A DNA stretch of 64,000 bases, taken from assembly GCF_963675815.1 (NCBI RefSeq), contig NZ_OY776575.1, positions 1 through 64,000 on the forward strand, read 5' to 3'. Under the pieces are notes generated by a model. The model was not told the origin of the DNA, did no database searches, and saw nothing but the letters and a program-made list of their open reading frames with translations. Source of the DNA: an uncultured Desulfuromusa sp. (GTDB taxonomy: Bacteria; Desulfobacterota; Desulfuromonadia; Desulfuromonadales; Geopsychrobacteraceae). How positions within the stretch are numbered: the first letter of the stretch is position 1; every line of letters begins with the position of its first letter. The translations under genes and the position numbers were made by a program. Shown piece by piece: positions 1 to 9,504 of this stretch.

Positions 1-593
1 TGCTCGCGGTCCTGCAGGATTTTTAGAATAGCACCAATAATTTTTGCAGCATTTTCACTGCTGTATTGAATGTCGTAGACACCTTCGAGACGTTTGGCGT
101 TTTCGGCATCATCATCGTCGTATGCTTCCAACCCTCTGATGATGAATAGATGTTTTTTGAGAAACAGGGCGAGAACTTCAGGCTCCATTTCGCGGGCCAG
201 TTGACAAACTTTATCTTCACCGGTACCAAGGAGTAGTTCAAGCCAATGCAATGAAAGGATTGGGCTTAAATTATCCTGATCCCAGCAATCCAGGTCCAGC
301 AGGGTCGTGAACTGTTCCGGGCTTGCCAATGCAAGTAATTCAGTCGAATATTCAGCACCAAGCTCGTTGATTGTCAGGTATAGCTCCTGTGGATGGAGTT
401 GCGGCACCAGCTTTTCATTATTCTGAGAATTGATAATTAAATCATATTTTTGCTTTCCCCGGGCCTGATGGATCATACTTAGCTGCTCATTTGCGGTTAA
501 AGCGTTGTATTCTTCCGGAGTTATATTCCGGCCTTGGCGCAAAAGTGTCAGGTGACCAACTTGGCGTTTTTCGGGTAGGGTGATTTTTGTCAT
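1..593 (-). CDS. DUF6178-like protein, N-terminal part (runs off the window)
   Basis: An uninterrupted minus-strand frame begins at an ATG (591-593) and runs past base 1 without a stop, so only about 197 N-terminal residues are visible. It reads MTKITLPEKRQVGHL and later contains LVPQLHPQELYLTINELG and LLDLDCWDQDNLSP. I recognise these as resembling the DUF6178 proteins of Geobacter relatives (pattern LVxxLxPQELYLTxxExG, then LDLxxWDxD). The function is unknown. There is no signal peptide or membrane segment, and the visible part looks like a soluble, helical, acidic protein. The family call is from memory of the pattern, but the reading frame itself is clear. Confidence 0.65.
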   Translation of the reverse strand, partial: MTKITLPEKRQVGHLTLLRQGRNITPEEYNALTANEQLSMIHQARGKQKYDLIINSQNNEKLVPQLHPQELYLTINELGAEYSTELLALASPEQFTTLLDLDCWDQDNLSPILSLHWLELLLGTGEDKVCQLAREMEPEVLALFLKKHLFIIRGLEAYDDDDAENAKRLEGVYDIQYSSENAAKIIGAILKILQDRE

Positions 594-771
594 GCTTTGT
601 AGCTCCGATTTATAAAGTTTTTGAAAAAGAGATACTCTAATGCAGACGGACAAAATGTGCAATCAGGTTCAATTTCTTATCAATAATTGTTAGTCTGATT
701 CGTTATTTATGAGATTATAAGCGAGTTGAGTTGTCATTGATCCGCCGTTATTGATTGTTTTCGGGTGAAAC

Positions 772-2361
772 GTGATTCAAGTTTTTAGAAATCTGTCAAT
801 TAAAACCAAGTTGACTCTGCTCACAATGTTGATTAGCGCAGTTTTGCTCTTTATTATCGGCAGTGTTGCTCTGGCTATGGAGGTTTACTCAGCGCGAGTC
901 AATATAACCCAGGAACTCAGGGTTCTGGCAAACACCCTCACCGCTAATAGCCGTCATCCTCTTGTTTTAGGTCAATACAAAGAGATAGAAGATTTACTCT
1001 CATCAATATCCCCGCAAAAAAACATTCATGCAGCTTATGTTTTCGATCGCAGTGGGAAGCCTGTTGCGGAGTATTTATCCCAGCATAATTCTCGCTTCCT
1101 CTTTCAGAGTCTACAAACAGATTTCAGGCATGAGAACAGCTCATTCTGGACGGGTTCAGTTGCAGAAAAGCAGATTTTTGATACGCGGCATCTAAGTCTT
1201 TTCAGCCCAATTACCTATGCCGGTAAGCAAGTCGGCACCCTTTATCTGTTAGGTGATTTGACACGTCTTTATGGTCCTCTTGCCGGCGTAGGTTTTGGTA
1301 TGACTCTGTCGATGCTGGTTGTGATTCTCTTATCCTGGCTTCTTGCCGACCGTTTGCAAAAACCGGTCACGACACCGTTATTGCAACTGGCTCAGTTAAT
1401 GGGCAATATTTCAGCAGTTAAAGACTATTCACTGCGGGCGAAGAAAGTGAATAACGACGAGACCGGTGATCTGGTTGATGGCTTTAATCAAATGCTGGAA
1501 CAGATTGAACTGCATCAATCGCGTTTGGCAGAACATCAGCTTTACCTCGAGCAAACAGTTGCAGACCGTACTTCGGAATTGCGATCCGCTGTGACTGCTC
1601 TTGAGCAGGCAAGGAATCAGGCGGATGCAGCCAATGAAGCAAAGTCACACTTTCTGTCGCGGATGACCCATGAACTGCGAACCCCGCTCATTGGTGTCCT
1701 GGGGATGAATGAACTGCTGTTGCGGACCCCTTTAACTCAACAACAACAAGAACTCGCTGATACAGTACAAAAATCAGGTGAACAACTTCTGCAACTTGTC
1801 AGCGAAGTTCTTGATTTTTCTCGGATAGAAGCAGGGAAGCTCCTCCTTGATTCAGTTGTGTTTCAACTTCATCATGTTGTTCAAGATGTGACTTCTTTAT
1901 TACTGCCGCAAGCAGCTGAGAAAGGGCTGCCTCTGTTGACCGATATTTCTTCGGACGCATGTTTGACCGTGAGAGCTGATGAGATCAGAATTCGTCAGAT
2001 TTTAACAAATCTGGTGGGTAATGCCATAAAGTTCACATCAAGTGGATCCATCACTGTGAGTTTGAAATGTACTGCATCTGCTGGCCAAAAGAGAACCTTC
2101 TTCCTTGAGGTTGCAGACAGCGGTATTGGGATGACTCCTGAGGTTAAACAGCAGATTTATGATGCTTTCTATCAGGTGAATGGAACCGGTTCCGGATCGA
2201 TGAGTGGAACCGGTTTGGGACTTGCGATCGTCAAGCAATTGGTTGATCTGATGGATGGGGAATTGAACCTGATCTCAACCCCTGGACAGGGAAGTAAATT
2301 TCAGGTCCTGATTGAACTGCCCATTGTTGAGGGAAAGATTTCAGCAGAAGGTGACAGCTGA
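772..2361 (+). CDS. Membrane sensor histidine kinase, orphan (no receiver domain)
   Basis: A 529-residue kinase starting at GTG 772. It has an N-terminal membrane segment (about residues 13-35), an extracytoplasmic sensor region of about 135 residues, a second membrane segment (about 170-192), a HAMP-like linker and a coiled coil. The HisKA domain has the H-box MTHELRTPL (phospho-acceptor His300). The HATPase_c domain shows the N-box NLVGNAIKF, G1 box DSGIGM and G2 box GTGLGLAIV. This BarA-like core lacks an attached receiver, and no response regulator gene is nearby. Its TGA stop overlaps the ATG of the next gene by one base, so the two are probably translationally coupled and functionally linked. 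The ligand cannot be read from the sequence. Confidence 0.9.
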   Translation: MIQVFRNLSIKTKLTLLTMLISAVLLFIIGSVALAMEVYSARVNITQELRVLANTLTANSRHPLVLGQYKEIEDLLSSISPQKNIHAAYVFDRSGKPVAEYLSQHNSRFLFQSLQTDFRHENSSFWTGSVAEKQIFDTRHLSLFSPITYAGKQVGTLYLLGDLTRLYGPLAGVGFGMTLSMLVVILLSWLLADRLQKPVTTPLLQLAQLMGNISAVKDYSLRAKKVNNDETGDLVDGFNQMLEQIELHQSRLAEHQLYLEQTVADRTSELRSAVTALEQARNQADAANEAKSHFLSRMTHELRTPLIGVLGMNELLLRTPLTQQQQELADTVQKSGEQLLQLVSEVLDFSRIEAGKLLLDSVVFQLHHVVQDVTSLLLPQAAEKGLPLLTDISSDACLTVRADEIRIRQILTNLVGNAIKFTSSGSITVSLKCTASAGQKRTFFLEVADSGIGMTPEVKQQIYDAFYQVNGTGSGSMSGTGLGLAIVKQLVDLMDGELNLISTPGQGSKFQVLIELPIVEGKISAEGDS

Positions 2362-4481
2362 TGAAACGTTTACTTGTGGTTTTGGCGTTCATGATGTTTT
2401 TTGTAGGTGGTGTTCCGGCTCTTGTTTTTTTCTGGAATTACTTTTCCGATTATGTCTCATCCCAAGACAGCTTACGTGTCGAGATGCCTTCACCTCAAGA
2501 GTTGCCTTTAGGTGGTAAGACGGTATTCAATTTGCGCGGAACCGGCTTTAGCAAAGACATCACAGCAAGCTTGATTCTGGATGTCAACAGTCACGGTGCA
2601 ATTGTCGGGTCACTCCCCTTGGAAGGTGTTTATAATAAAAGTTTGCTCTCTGGTGATTACCTTTATTTAGCCAACACCTATGGGGGGTTGAAAGTCCTGG
2701 ATGTCAGCAACCCGCTACAACCTGAGTTATTGAGGGAGTATCAGAATGGACGATCTATCTTTGATATTTATCGCCATGATGGATACCTTTATCTTTGCTG
2801 CGGGAAGTCAGGAGTTTCCATATTGCGGATCCGTCAGGACGGAACTTTGCAACATGTGTCCGACATCGCGGTCAAAAACCGTGCGATCAACTGCAGAATT
2901 TTACATGGGAACCTGTTTGTTGCAGAAGGAGAAGGCGGTCTGTCGGTTTACGATGTGCAAGATCCGGCACAGGCCCGGCTGATGAATACATTAATGTCGG
3001 GATCTTTTGTTGCCGATGTCGCCATCTTTGAAGATCTTTTATATCTCCTCGTTGATGCAAAGAGAATTGAAATCTATCAGCCGGCAGAGCTACGAACGCT
3101 CCAATTGGTTGGTTCTGTTCAGCCATCGGAAAAAATATTTGATTTTGCTGTTCATCAACAACATCTCTATATTGCCGGAGAATCCGGTGTTTCTTTATAT
3201 GATTTAGATAAACCCCGGAAACCGGAATTTTTGCAACAATGGGTTGATTTCGGTTCAGCTCGAAAGTTGTTTCCGGGAGCAGAACAGATTTATGTGTCTG
3301 ATAACTTTTCCGGATTGCGCTCAATTGTTGCTGGCGCAATGGAGTCTTCTGCCTATATCAGCTTGAATATAAATCCTCGAACGATTTCTGAAACCACCAA
3401 CTATCTGTATATTGCCGGGACTAACAGAGGGTTATTGGTTGTTGATAAAAGAAAGCTTTCCTTGCAGCAGGCGATACCTACGATTAATACTTCGGGGAGT
3501 GTACAGGATCTTTTTATCAGCAAAAACCGGCTCTATATTGCCGATGGCCGGGGAGGAGTTCTGCTGAAAAATCTTGACGCTGAGAGTGAAGAGGTCACCA
3601 CTGTTAGCTCCCGATGGGGAAAATCTTTTGTGGTGAAGGATAATCTTCTCTTTGTGGCGCAGGGAAAACAGGGGATTGAGGTGCTTGATATATCTGATCC
3701 CGGAGACCCTCAATCCGTTGCGGCTTGGGATCATTGTTCCTCTCTTCGTCTGGCAGTATCCAAAAATTATCTTTTGTCGTCGAATGGTGTTTCCGGCCTC
3801 AATGTGATTGATATTTCCGATGTTCAGCATCCTGTCATCAAAAAAGGTTTAGCTGATGTGCATATTCTGGATGTGGCAGCCGAAAATGGGTTGATTTATG
3901 TTGCCAGCAAAAATGAAGGTTTGATTATTTATGAACGCGTGGAAAATGGAAAACTCAATCGTATCGGTCAAATACAGACTCCTTTTCCAGCCAATCAGTT
4001 TGATTATGCTGCTGCTGTTGATGTGAAAGGTGATTTTGCCTATGTTGCCAATGGCCGCTCAGGGTTGCTGATTATTGCTGTGAAAAACCCCCGGGAACCA
4101 AGAATCATCAGCTCGATTGATATTCCCGGGATCTGTAAAGGAATAAGGCTTCAAGGCGATAAAGCCTTTGTCTCCAGCCACCGTGGAGGGATAAGTGTTG
4201 TTGACATTGCAAATCCGGAAAAACCGCATCTGGTGAGCAATATATTTTTGTCGGGATTATCGAGGGGGCTGCAGGTTGTTGATGACATTATTTATGTTGC
4301 GCAAAGAGACAGAGGGGTTGTTGCTGTTCCTACTCCCGTTATGGCGGAGAAAGTCAAGATTGTATCGGCAGAACAGATGCAGGTCACGCTACCGTCGCCA
4401 ACAAAACCCGGACGTTATAGTTTGCAGATTGGCAGCTTGCGGGAATCAGTGGTGAAGGCCGGAGTTGTGAATTATCAATAA
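2361..4481 (+). CDS. Membrane-anchored LVIVD-repeat beta-propeller protein
   Basis: A 706-residue protein with one N-terminal hydrophobic segment (about residues 4-25) followed by a large exported domain. The body contains about a dozen repeats of the form YLYLAN..GGLKVLDVSNPxxPxLL, the hallmark of LVIVD repeats, which fold as beta-propellers. A short segment before the repeats (GGKTVFNLRGTGFSKD) and one at the C-terminus (SPTKPGRYSLQIG) look like parts of an Ig/IPT-like beta-sandwich. It overlaps the histidine kinase gene by one base. A periplasmic partner or accessory sensor for that kinase is an inference. LVIVD proteins are mostly of unknown function, and no catalytic motif is visible. 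Confidence 0.8.
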   Translation: MKRLLVVLAFMMFFVGGVPALVFFWNYFSDYVSSQDSLRVEMPSPQELPLGGKTVFNLRGTGFSKDITASLILDVNSHGAIVGSLPLEGVYNKSLLSGDYLYLANTYGGLKVLDVSNPLQPELLREYQNGRSIFDIYRHDGYLYLCCGKSGVSILRIRQDGTLQHVSDIAVKNRAINCRILHGNLFVAEGEGGLSVYDVQDPAQARLMNTLMSGSFVADVAIFEDLLYLLVDAKRIEIYQPAELRTLQLVGSVQPSEKIFDFAVHQQHLYIAGESGVSLYDLDKPRKPEFLQQWVDFGSARKLFPGAEQIYVSDNFSGLRSIVAGAMESSAYISLNINPRTISETTNYLYIAGTNRGLLVVDKRKLSLQQAIPTINTSGSVQDLFISKNRLYIADGRGGVLLKNLDAESEEVTTVSSRWGKSFVVKDNLLFVAQGKQGIEVLDISDPGDPQSVAAWDHCSSLRLAVSKNYLLSSNGVSGLNVIDISDVQHPVIKKGLADVHILDVAAENGLIYVASKNEGLIIYERVENGKLNRIGQIQTPFPANQFDYAAAVDVKGDFAYVANGRSGLLIIAVKNPREPRIISSIDIPGICKGIRLQGDKAFVSSHRGGISVVDIANPEKPHLVSNIFLSGLSRGLQVVDDIIYVAQRDRGVVAVPTPVMAEKVKIVSAEQMQVTLPSPTKPGRYSLQIGSLRESVVKAGVVNYQ

Positions 4482-4493
4482 ACCTGAAAAGTC

Positions 4494-6992
4494 CTAAAAA
4501 TTCAACTCAACTCCCGCCCAAAATTGGCGGCCTAATTCATAGTGATAGCCATAATCACCTGAATCATACCCATATTTCATCTTGCGATTAAAAACGTTGA
4601 GGATGTCCAGAGAGATGAGCATATTTTGGTCCAAATCCCCAGGAGTTTTCCAGCTGAATCGCCAGTCAAAAAAAACAGATTTTTCGCTTTTGACCTTCTC
4701 ATAGACGTAGGGATCGGATTGTTCCGGGTTGATAAGGCTTGGTTTTTGAATCAGGTGATTGTCGTCGTCTCTGGCTAGCCAGTGGCGCCAGTAGGCACCA
4801 CGGTATTTTGTTGTATTGGTGAAGGTGATATTGCCGGGAAGTTTGATGGTATAAATGAGGTTTGCAACAACGGGGCGATTGAAATCTGTTCTGGGGAATT
4901 CGTAATAATAAAGTTCTTCACCCTCATACCAGATCGTTTCTGTCGTATCGTTTTCGTTCAGGGTATTGGAGTAGCTATCATGGCTTGTTGTTGTTTCCTG
5001 CCATGTCACATTTATTTCCAGGAAATGACTCATCCATGACCTCTGCCAGCTTAACTGGAAACTTTCATGCTCTGAACGTCCAAAATTGTTGAATATGTAG
5101 ATATCCGGTTCACCGGTTTCTCTGATTCTGCTGCGCGCAAATTCATCTTTATTGCTTTTTTCAATGTATTGAAACTTGAGGTTTCCTCCTAAAAACTTTT
5201 GAATCACCCCCAATGTCAGTTCATCACTGTAGGGTGTTTTTATTTCATTGTTTTCAAACCGGGAGGAGATCGGTCGATTTTCCACATCGATCCAATCGCT
5301 GCTGTTGTCTGCTCTTTCCTGCTTGATAATAATGATGTCTTCATAAAGTGCGTGTGTCAGCAACGTGCCGCTATAATAGCGATTTTTACCGACAAACAGA
5401 GTTGTCCATTGATTGCCGAAAAGATCAAGTGATGCGGCAAATCTGGGAGCATAATTTAAATTGCCGGAGAAATCATCATAAGACATCCTGATGCCGGGAA
5501 TGATTTCCAGGCGGTTCCAGATCATGGAATTCTGGATAAAGGCTGAAATATTTGTCATCTCTGCATCGGTATCAGCTTGCAAGTATTTCGTCCTTTTATA
5601 CAGGTATTGCTCATTCTCTATGCAAGCCGAATCGTCCGGGGCGCATGAAATTGAATCATCGATTCTGTAGCTATTGTAGTAATAATTCGTTTTGGGTCTT
5701 TTATAATATTTATTGGCGTAGCTGACTTCTCCACCAAATTCAAATATATGGCTTGTTTGTCCCCAATTGATACTGTCGAATGCAATGGAGGATTTAATTG
5801 ACAGTTGATCTTGACCCGTTTCCAACTCTCCTAACCCCCCTTCATATCCCAATCCTGTGCTGGACCAGTCAATTGAATCTGTTGCGGAACTCCAGGCAAA
5901 GCGATCATCGGGGGCATATCGAGCTAATTTTTGGTTTGTATAACCGAAGGTCAGGCTGAAAAGTGATTTATGCAGTTCTTTTTCAACCTGAGCCAGGAAA
6001 GAGTAGTTTTCGCTGTCAATCTTGTAGTTACTGTTTTTATGATCTGGTTTGCCGGAGCTGTAGGGAGCAAAGTAAAAAGAAGATGTTGGAGTGTAGAGGG
6101 CGGTTAAAGAGATATTGGTCCGATTTGAAAAGTCATGATCCAGCTTTGCAAGGAAAGTCTCCTGTTTACGGGTTTGGGATGTGGTTCCACCCAGATGTTG
6201 TAACGGTATCTTGGAGTACAGTTGCTGGTAGGATGTCACGAGACGCGTATCAATCCCCATAGGTGTGTTAAGCGTAAATCCAAACTCATGCTTTTTGAAC
6301 TCCGGCTGCATGCTGACATTGTTTGAATTATCAAAGGCCTCCTGATCGTCGGGGTCAATATGGAACGATGTCCAACTGCTATCCGTTGTCCGGTAGTTGA
6401 TTTTTCCCCAGAAATCAGAGGTCGGACTGATTATTTCAGTGTCGATCTGCCCACCGGTGAAACCGCCGAATTTTGCCGGAATATTGCTATTGTAAACTGT
6501 AATTTTCTCAATAACTTGCGGGCTTAAAAAATGAATTTGTGAGTGACCGGGAAGTTTGGTCGCGTCATTTATGACGCTGACGGCGGGATCCAGGGAATTA
6601 TTATTACTGATGCTTTCAATCGTAAAATTGTTGTCATAAAAGCGGCTTCCGGAAATAGAAACAATCGGGGGCGTTATTTCGCCACCCGTAGAGGAATTTA
6701 AACTGTACTCACTGTACTGAACTCCGGGGACAATTCCAATAATCTCATTCACGCTACCATTTCTTGTCGGCAGGTTTTCAATCATCTCTTTGTCGATGAT
6801 TGTCATTCCGGTGGTCGGGGCTATTCTCGCTGCTTCAACGTGAATGGCAGGCATTACGGGAAGGATTTCAACTGAGCTTGACGGCGTTGCTTTACTGTTG
6901 TCCGCACCTGCGATTTGCGGTAAGACTAAGAGCAGCAACAGGAAAAGCGAAAGCTTCCGTGTCCATTGATTGGTTGCAGGAGTAAAATTCAT
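4494..6992 (-). CDS. TonB-dependent outer-membrane receptor
   Basis: An 832-residue protein with a signal peptide (Arg/Lys, then a Leu-rich stretch, cleaved near AGADN). A plug domain follows, with TGMTIIDKEMIENLP and IVSISGSRFYDNNFTIES. The rest is a long beta-barrel of alternating aromatic strands ending in a terminal Phe (FWAGVELNF), as outer-membrane proteins do. It transports a ligand into the periplasm using TonB energy. The substrate is unknown: there is no heme, cobalamin or siderophore signature that I trust, and no cobalamin riboswitch upstream. A TonB-like gene starts divergently 115 bp away, which suggests a dedicated energiser. Confidence 0.88.
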   Translation of the reverse strand: MNFTPATNQWTRKLSLFLLLLLVLPQIAGADNSKATPSSSVEILPVMPAIHVEAARIAPTTGMTIIDKEMIENLPTRNGSVNEIIGIVPGVQYSEYSLNSSTGGEITPPIVSISGSRFYDNNFTIESISNNNSLDPAVSVINDATKLPGHSQIHFLSPQVIEKITVYNSNIPAKFGGFTGGQIDTEIISPTSDFWGKINYRTTDSSWTSFHIDPDDQEAFDNSNNVSMQPEFKKHEFGFTLNTPMGIDTRLVTSYQQLYSKIPLQHLGGTTSQTRKQETFLAKLDHDFSNRTNISLTALYTPTSSFYFAPYSSGKPDHKNSNYKIDSENYSFLAQVEKELHKSLFSLTFGYTNQKLARYAPDDRFAWSSATDSIDWSSTGLGYEGGLGELETGQDQLSIKSSIAFDSINWGQTSHIFEFGGEVSYANKYYKRPKTNYYYNSYRIDDSISCAPDDSACIENEQYLYKRTKYLQADTDAEMTNISAFIQNSMIWNRLEIIPGIRMSYDDFSGNLNYAPRFAASLDLFGNQWTTLFVGKNRYYSGTLLTHALYEDIIIIKQERADNSSDWIDVENRPISSRFENNEIKTPYSDELTLGVIQKFLGGNLKFQYIEKSNKDEFARSRIRETGEPDIYIFNNFGRSEHESFQLSWQRSWMSHFLEINVTWQETTTSHDSYSNTLNENDTTETIWYEGEELYYYEFPRTDFNRPVVANLIYTIKLPGNITFTNTTKYRGAYWRHWLARDDDNHLIQKPSLINPEQSDPYVYEKVKSEKSVFFDWRFSWKTPGDLDQNMLISLDILNVFNRKMKYGYDSGDYGYHYELGRQFWAGVELNF

Positions 6993-7107
6993 ATTTATAT
7001 CTGCAGCAGGGGTGAATTAAGATATTCATAAAACCTGCGCACCATAGCAGATCACGCGAAGCAAAGACAAGACAGTATAAAACCGGGTTATATCTCTGAG
7101 GCTGTAG

Positions 7108-8037
7108 TTGAATACTTCTGTCCCAATTACATTTTTTATTTTGCTTTCATTTGTACTGCACTTGATGCTGCTTCCCTTTGGTTTTATGCCGCCGGCTCCA
7201 TCCCCAAACTCCAGGGCGATTGGGGTGGCTTACGTCTCAAGGTCTTCAGATGCAGTTTTTCCGCAATCTATTCCATTAAAAAAAAGCAGTGACACGGCAA
7301 CAGACTCGCTACAGAAAAGGCCGGTTGTTCAGCACATTGTCCCCCCCCAAAAACAGAAAAATTCTACTGTTGCCGTAAAAAAAGCTAAATCCGTTAGTTT
7401 GAAGACGGAGACAAAACCCGCCTATCAACGCTCTGAGACAAGAATAGATAAGAAGGTCGACCCTTTACCGAAAATCGTTGAGAACAAGACTGTAGCGATA
7501 GGTTCAACGAAAGAGGAGGAAGTTGACGTCGTTGAGGAAGTTCAAGCGGAATTACCTCTTGACGTGCAATTTTCAGAACCATTGCCGGAGCCAGTCAGCC
7601 AACCTTCAGAGCTTTACCCCGTAGAGCCCGCATCTCTTTTAACCACAGATTCCAAGGAATCCTCAGAGGGCTCAGTGCAGGGACAGTCATCAATTGCCAG
7701 TCAGCTTTCTGCTCCTGGGGATGACGTTTTGAATATCAATGATTCCCGTCAAGGATTCAGGGATGCCCTGCCGCACTATGATGACAATCCTCCCCCCCGA
7801 TATCCTGAAGTCGCCAAGCTGCGTGGTTGGGAGGGCAAGGTTATCCTCAAAGCGAAGATTCTTAAGAATGGCCGTGTCGGACGTTTGAAAATTATGACAT
7901 CGTCCGGCTACAGAAGTCTGGATAACGCAGCACGAAAGGCAATATCCCGATGGACGTTTTCTCCGGCGACGACTTTTGGAGTTCCTGTAGACAGCATGGT
8001 GGAAATTCCTGTTTCTTTCTCTCTCAAGGATCTCTAG
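7108..8037 (+). CDS. TonB-like energy transducer
   Basis: A 309-residue protein probably starting at TTG 7108. It has one N-terminal membrane anchor (about residues 6-27, ITFFILLSFVLHLMLLPFGF), a long Lys/Glu/Pro-rich periplasmic spacer, and a C-terminal TonB domain (about residues 225-309). Typical motifs are PPRYPEVAKLRGWEGKV and LDNAARKAISRWTFSPA. TonB proteins carry the proton-motive force from ExbB/ExbD to outer-membrane receptors. No exbBD genes are visible here. The divergent receptor gene next door is the likely client. The start is uncertain because TTG has only a weak ribosome-binding site. Confidence 0.85.
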   Translation: MNTSVPITFFILLSFVLHLMLLPFGFMPPAPSPNSRAIGVAYVSRSSDAVFPQSIPLKKSSDTATDSLQKRPVVQHIVPPQKQKNSTVAVKKAKSVSLKTETKPAYQRSETRIDKKVDPLPKIVENKTVAIGSTKEEEVDVVEEVQAELPLDVQFSEPLPEPVSQPSELYPVEPASLLTTDSKESSEGSVQGQSSIASQLSAPGDDVLNINDSRQGFRDALPHYDDNPPPRYPEVAKLRGWEGKVILKAKILKNGRVGRLKIMTSSGYRSLDNAARKAISRWTFSPATTFGVPVDSMVEIPVSFSLKDL

Positions 8038-8124
8038 AACTCTATAATTTAAATGAATTAACATTTGCAATTTTTTATGCTACCATTCCGGGGCTCTCGT
8101 TATGACAGATGTGGAGGCTTATTG

Positions 8125-8844
8125 ATGGCTGAGCAGATGGACAAATCACAATTGTTGCAAGTAGAAGTTGCCAAACTTAGTAATAAAATTCGTAATTTGC
8201 TTTGTAAGCAGGACCCTGAGCCTTCTAAGTTGGCAGATTCTCTTCATGCTATTATTGCTTTTAAGAATGCTATCCTGGTGATAGATGCGGAATCTTTTCG
8301 ATCGATAGCAGAGCGCATGGAAATTGTTCTCAGTCGACACTCAGTTGCGGGAACCGTTCCGACAAAGCTTGAAATTGAAACCATCGAACTCGCTGCTGAC
8401 TGGCTTGACCAACTTGCTCTCCTTCATAAAGAAAACCTGCCGGAACCCAGGTCTCTTGTTGCCGAGCTGCTTTATACCTTTGATCTTGTGGAATGTTCCA
8501 ACGATGCCATATCGTTAGCTGAGTTGGTCAGTAGTCATGCCGGGGATGATGTCAATAAATGTGTTGATCCTTTTTTTGAAGACCCTGAAGTCAGCGTTGA
8601 AGATCGTGCCGGATCTCCTCTCCGTGACCCTTTTGCAGAGGACCCCGGATTTGGTCTGGAGTTTGATTTGTTGCAGCGGACTGTTCATTTTGTGGCTGAG
8701 ACAAACACAATAGATGAGGACCCTTTTAGTGCTGATCCTTCTATTGATTCTGAAGAGGACGCAAAGTCAAATTCAGAGAAGACATCGGCTCTTACAGAAT
8801 CGCCTTACGATATCTTTGCCGGTGATCCTCCTTTGACCGATTGA
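8125..8844 (+). CDS. Unknown protein: helical N-terminal domain plus four DPFxxDP repeats
   Basis: A 239-residue acidic protein. ATG 8125 is chosen because GTGGAGG lies eight bases upstream; an earlier in-frame ATG at 8065 has no such site. Residues 1 to about 140 are predicted helical. LADSLHAIIAFKNAILVIDAESFRSI followed by two amphipathic helices is faintly like the helical bundle of Hpt/CheA-P1 domains, but without the phosphorylatable HTLKGS histidine. The C-terminal third carries four spaced copies of a short motif: DPFFEDP, DPFAEDP, DPFSADP and the variant DIFAGDP. There is no signal peptide or membrane segment. I do not recognise the family. The repeats look like linear docking motifs (inference). 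Confidence 0.7.
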   Translation: MAEQMDKSQLLQVEVAKLSNKIRNLLCKQDPEPSKLADSLHAIIAFKNAILVIDAESFRSIAERMEIVLSRHSVAGTVPTKLEIETIELAADWLDQLALLHKENLPEPRSLVAELLYTFDLVECSNDAISLAELVSSHAGDDVNKCVDPFFEDPEVSVEDRAGSPLRDPFAEDPGFGLEFDLLQRTVHFVAETNTIDEDPFSADPSIDSEEDAKSNSEKTSALTESPYDIFAGDPPLTD

Positions 8845-9021
8845 CTCAAGAGATAAATAACGGGTGGAAAAGTCATTTGAGACGGTTTTTTCTTCTCATT
8901 TAATCTCTGGATTTAACCGCTCTCTACGGAATTTATTTATTTGCAAATCTTCTTAGTGCATGATAGAAACTCAACCTCTTGCGGTAATAGGTGTTTTGAA
9001 AGACACTTTTTATGCATGTTT

Positions 9022-9098
<77 letters not shown>

Positions 9099-9150
9099 TT
9101 TTTAGTTTGACAAGGACATGGTAGTTTCCGTAGTATGTCCAAGTTTTTCT

Positions 9151-9227
9151 GGTGGGTGTAGCTCAGTTGGTAGAGCACTGGATTGTGGCTCCGGTTGTCG
9201 AGGGTTCAAGCCCCTTCACTCACCCCA
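9151..9227 (+). tRNA. tRNA-His (GTG)
   Basis: Acceptor GTGGGTG pairs with CACTCAC. An extra 5' G (9151) faces discriminator C (9224), the G-1:C73 identity pair of histidine tRNAs. The anticodon loop TTGTGGC gives GTG. CCA is encoded. Confidence 0.97.
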
Positions 9228-9239
9228 TTTAAATGTACT

Positions 9240-9297
9240 ATGCTCACCTTCCATATTCAGTTAGCCCGTTAATCGGGTGGGTTTGGGGGGTGAGCAT
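9240..9297. repeat. Long inverted repeat in the tRNA-His/tRNA-Leu spacer
   Basis: ATGCTCACCTTCC (9240-9252) pairs with GGGGGGTGAGCAT (9285-9297) over 13 positions, counting two G-U pairs. Inside lies a second small hairpin, CCCG (9265-9268) with CGGG (9274-9277). No U-tract follows, so it does not look like a simple terminator. It could be a processing structure in the tRNA transcript or a remnant of a small mobile repeat. Confidence 0.6.
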
Positions 9298-9318
9298 TGT
9301 TACTTGTAGTGATCTCCT

Positions 9319-9403
<85 letters not shown>

Positions 9404-9504
9404 TTCAAATTTCCGGCCGCCATGGCCTTTGAATAAAAATATCATTCAGACATGATTTTCACGTTGACCGTGAACCAATATTTGAAATTCAGGAAGGAAT
9501 AGCA

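Noticed and set aside
2887..3339. 150-codon antisense open frame inside the LVIVD gene
   Set aside because: It has no recognisable domain or RBS, and the sense frame is clearly the repeat protein; it is a shadow frame.
6993..7107. Possible cobalamin or cyclic-dinucleotide (GEMM) riboswitch before the TonB receptor
   Set aside because: The stretch is only 115 bp and lacks the B12 box and the conserved GEMM core; a short GAAGCAAAGAC match is not enough.
9458..9474. TTCACG-TTGAC-CGTGAA inverted repeat before tig
   Set aside because: A 6-bp palindrome of this kind is expected by chance, and it is not clearly placed against a promoter.
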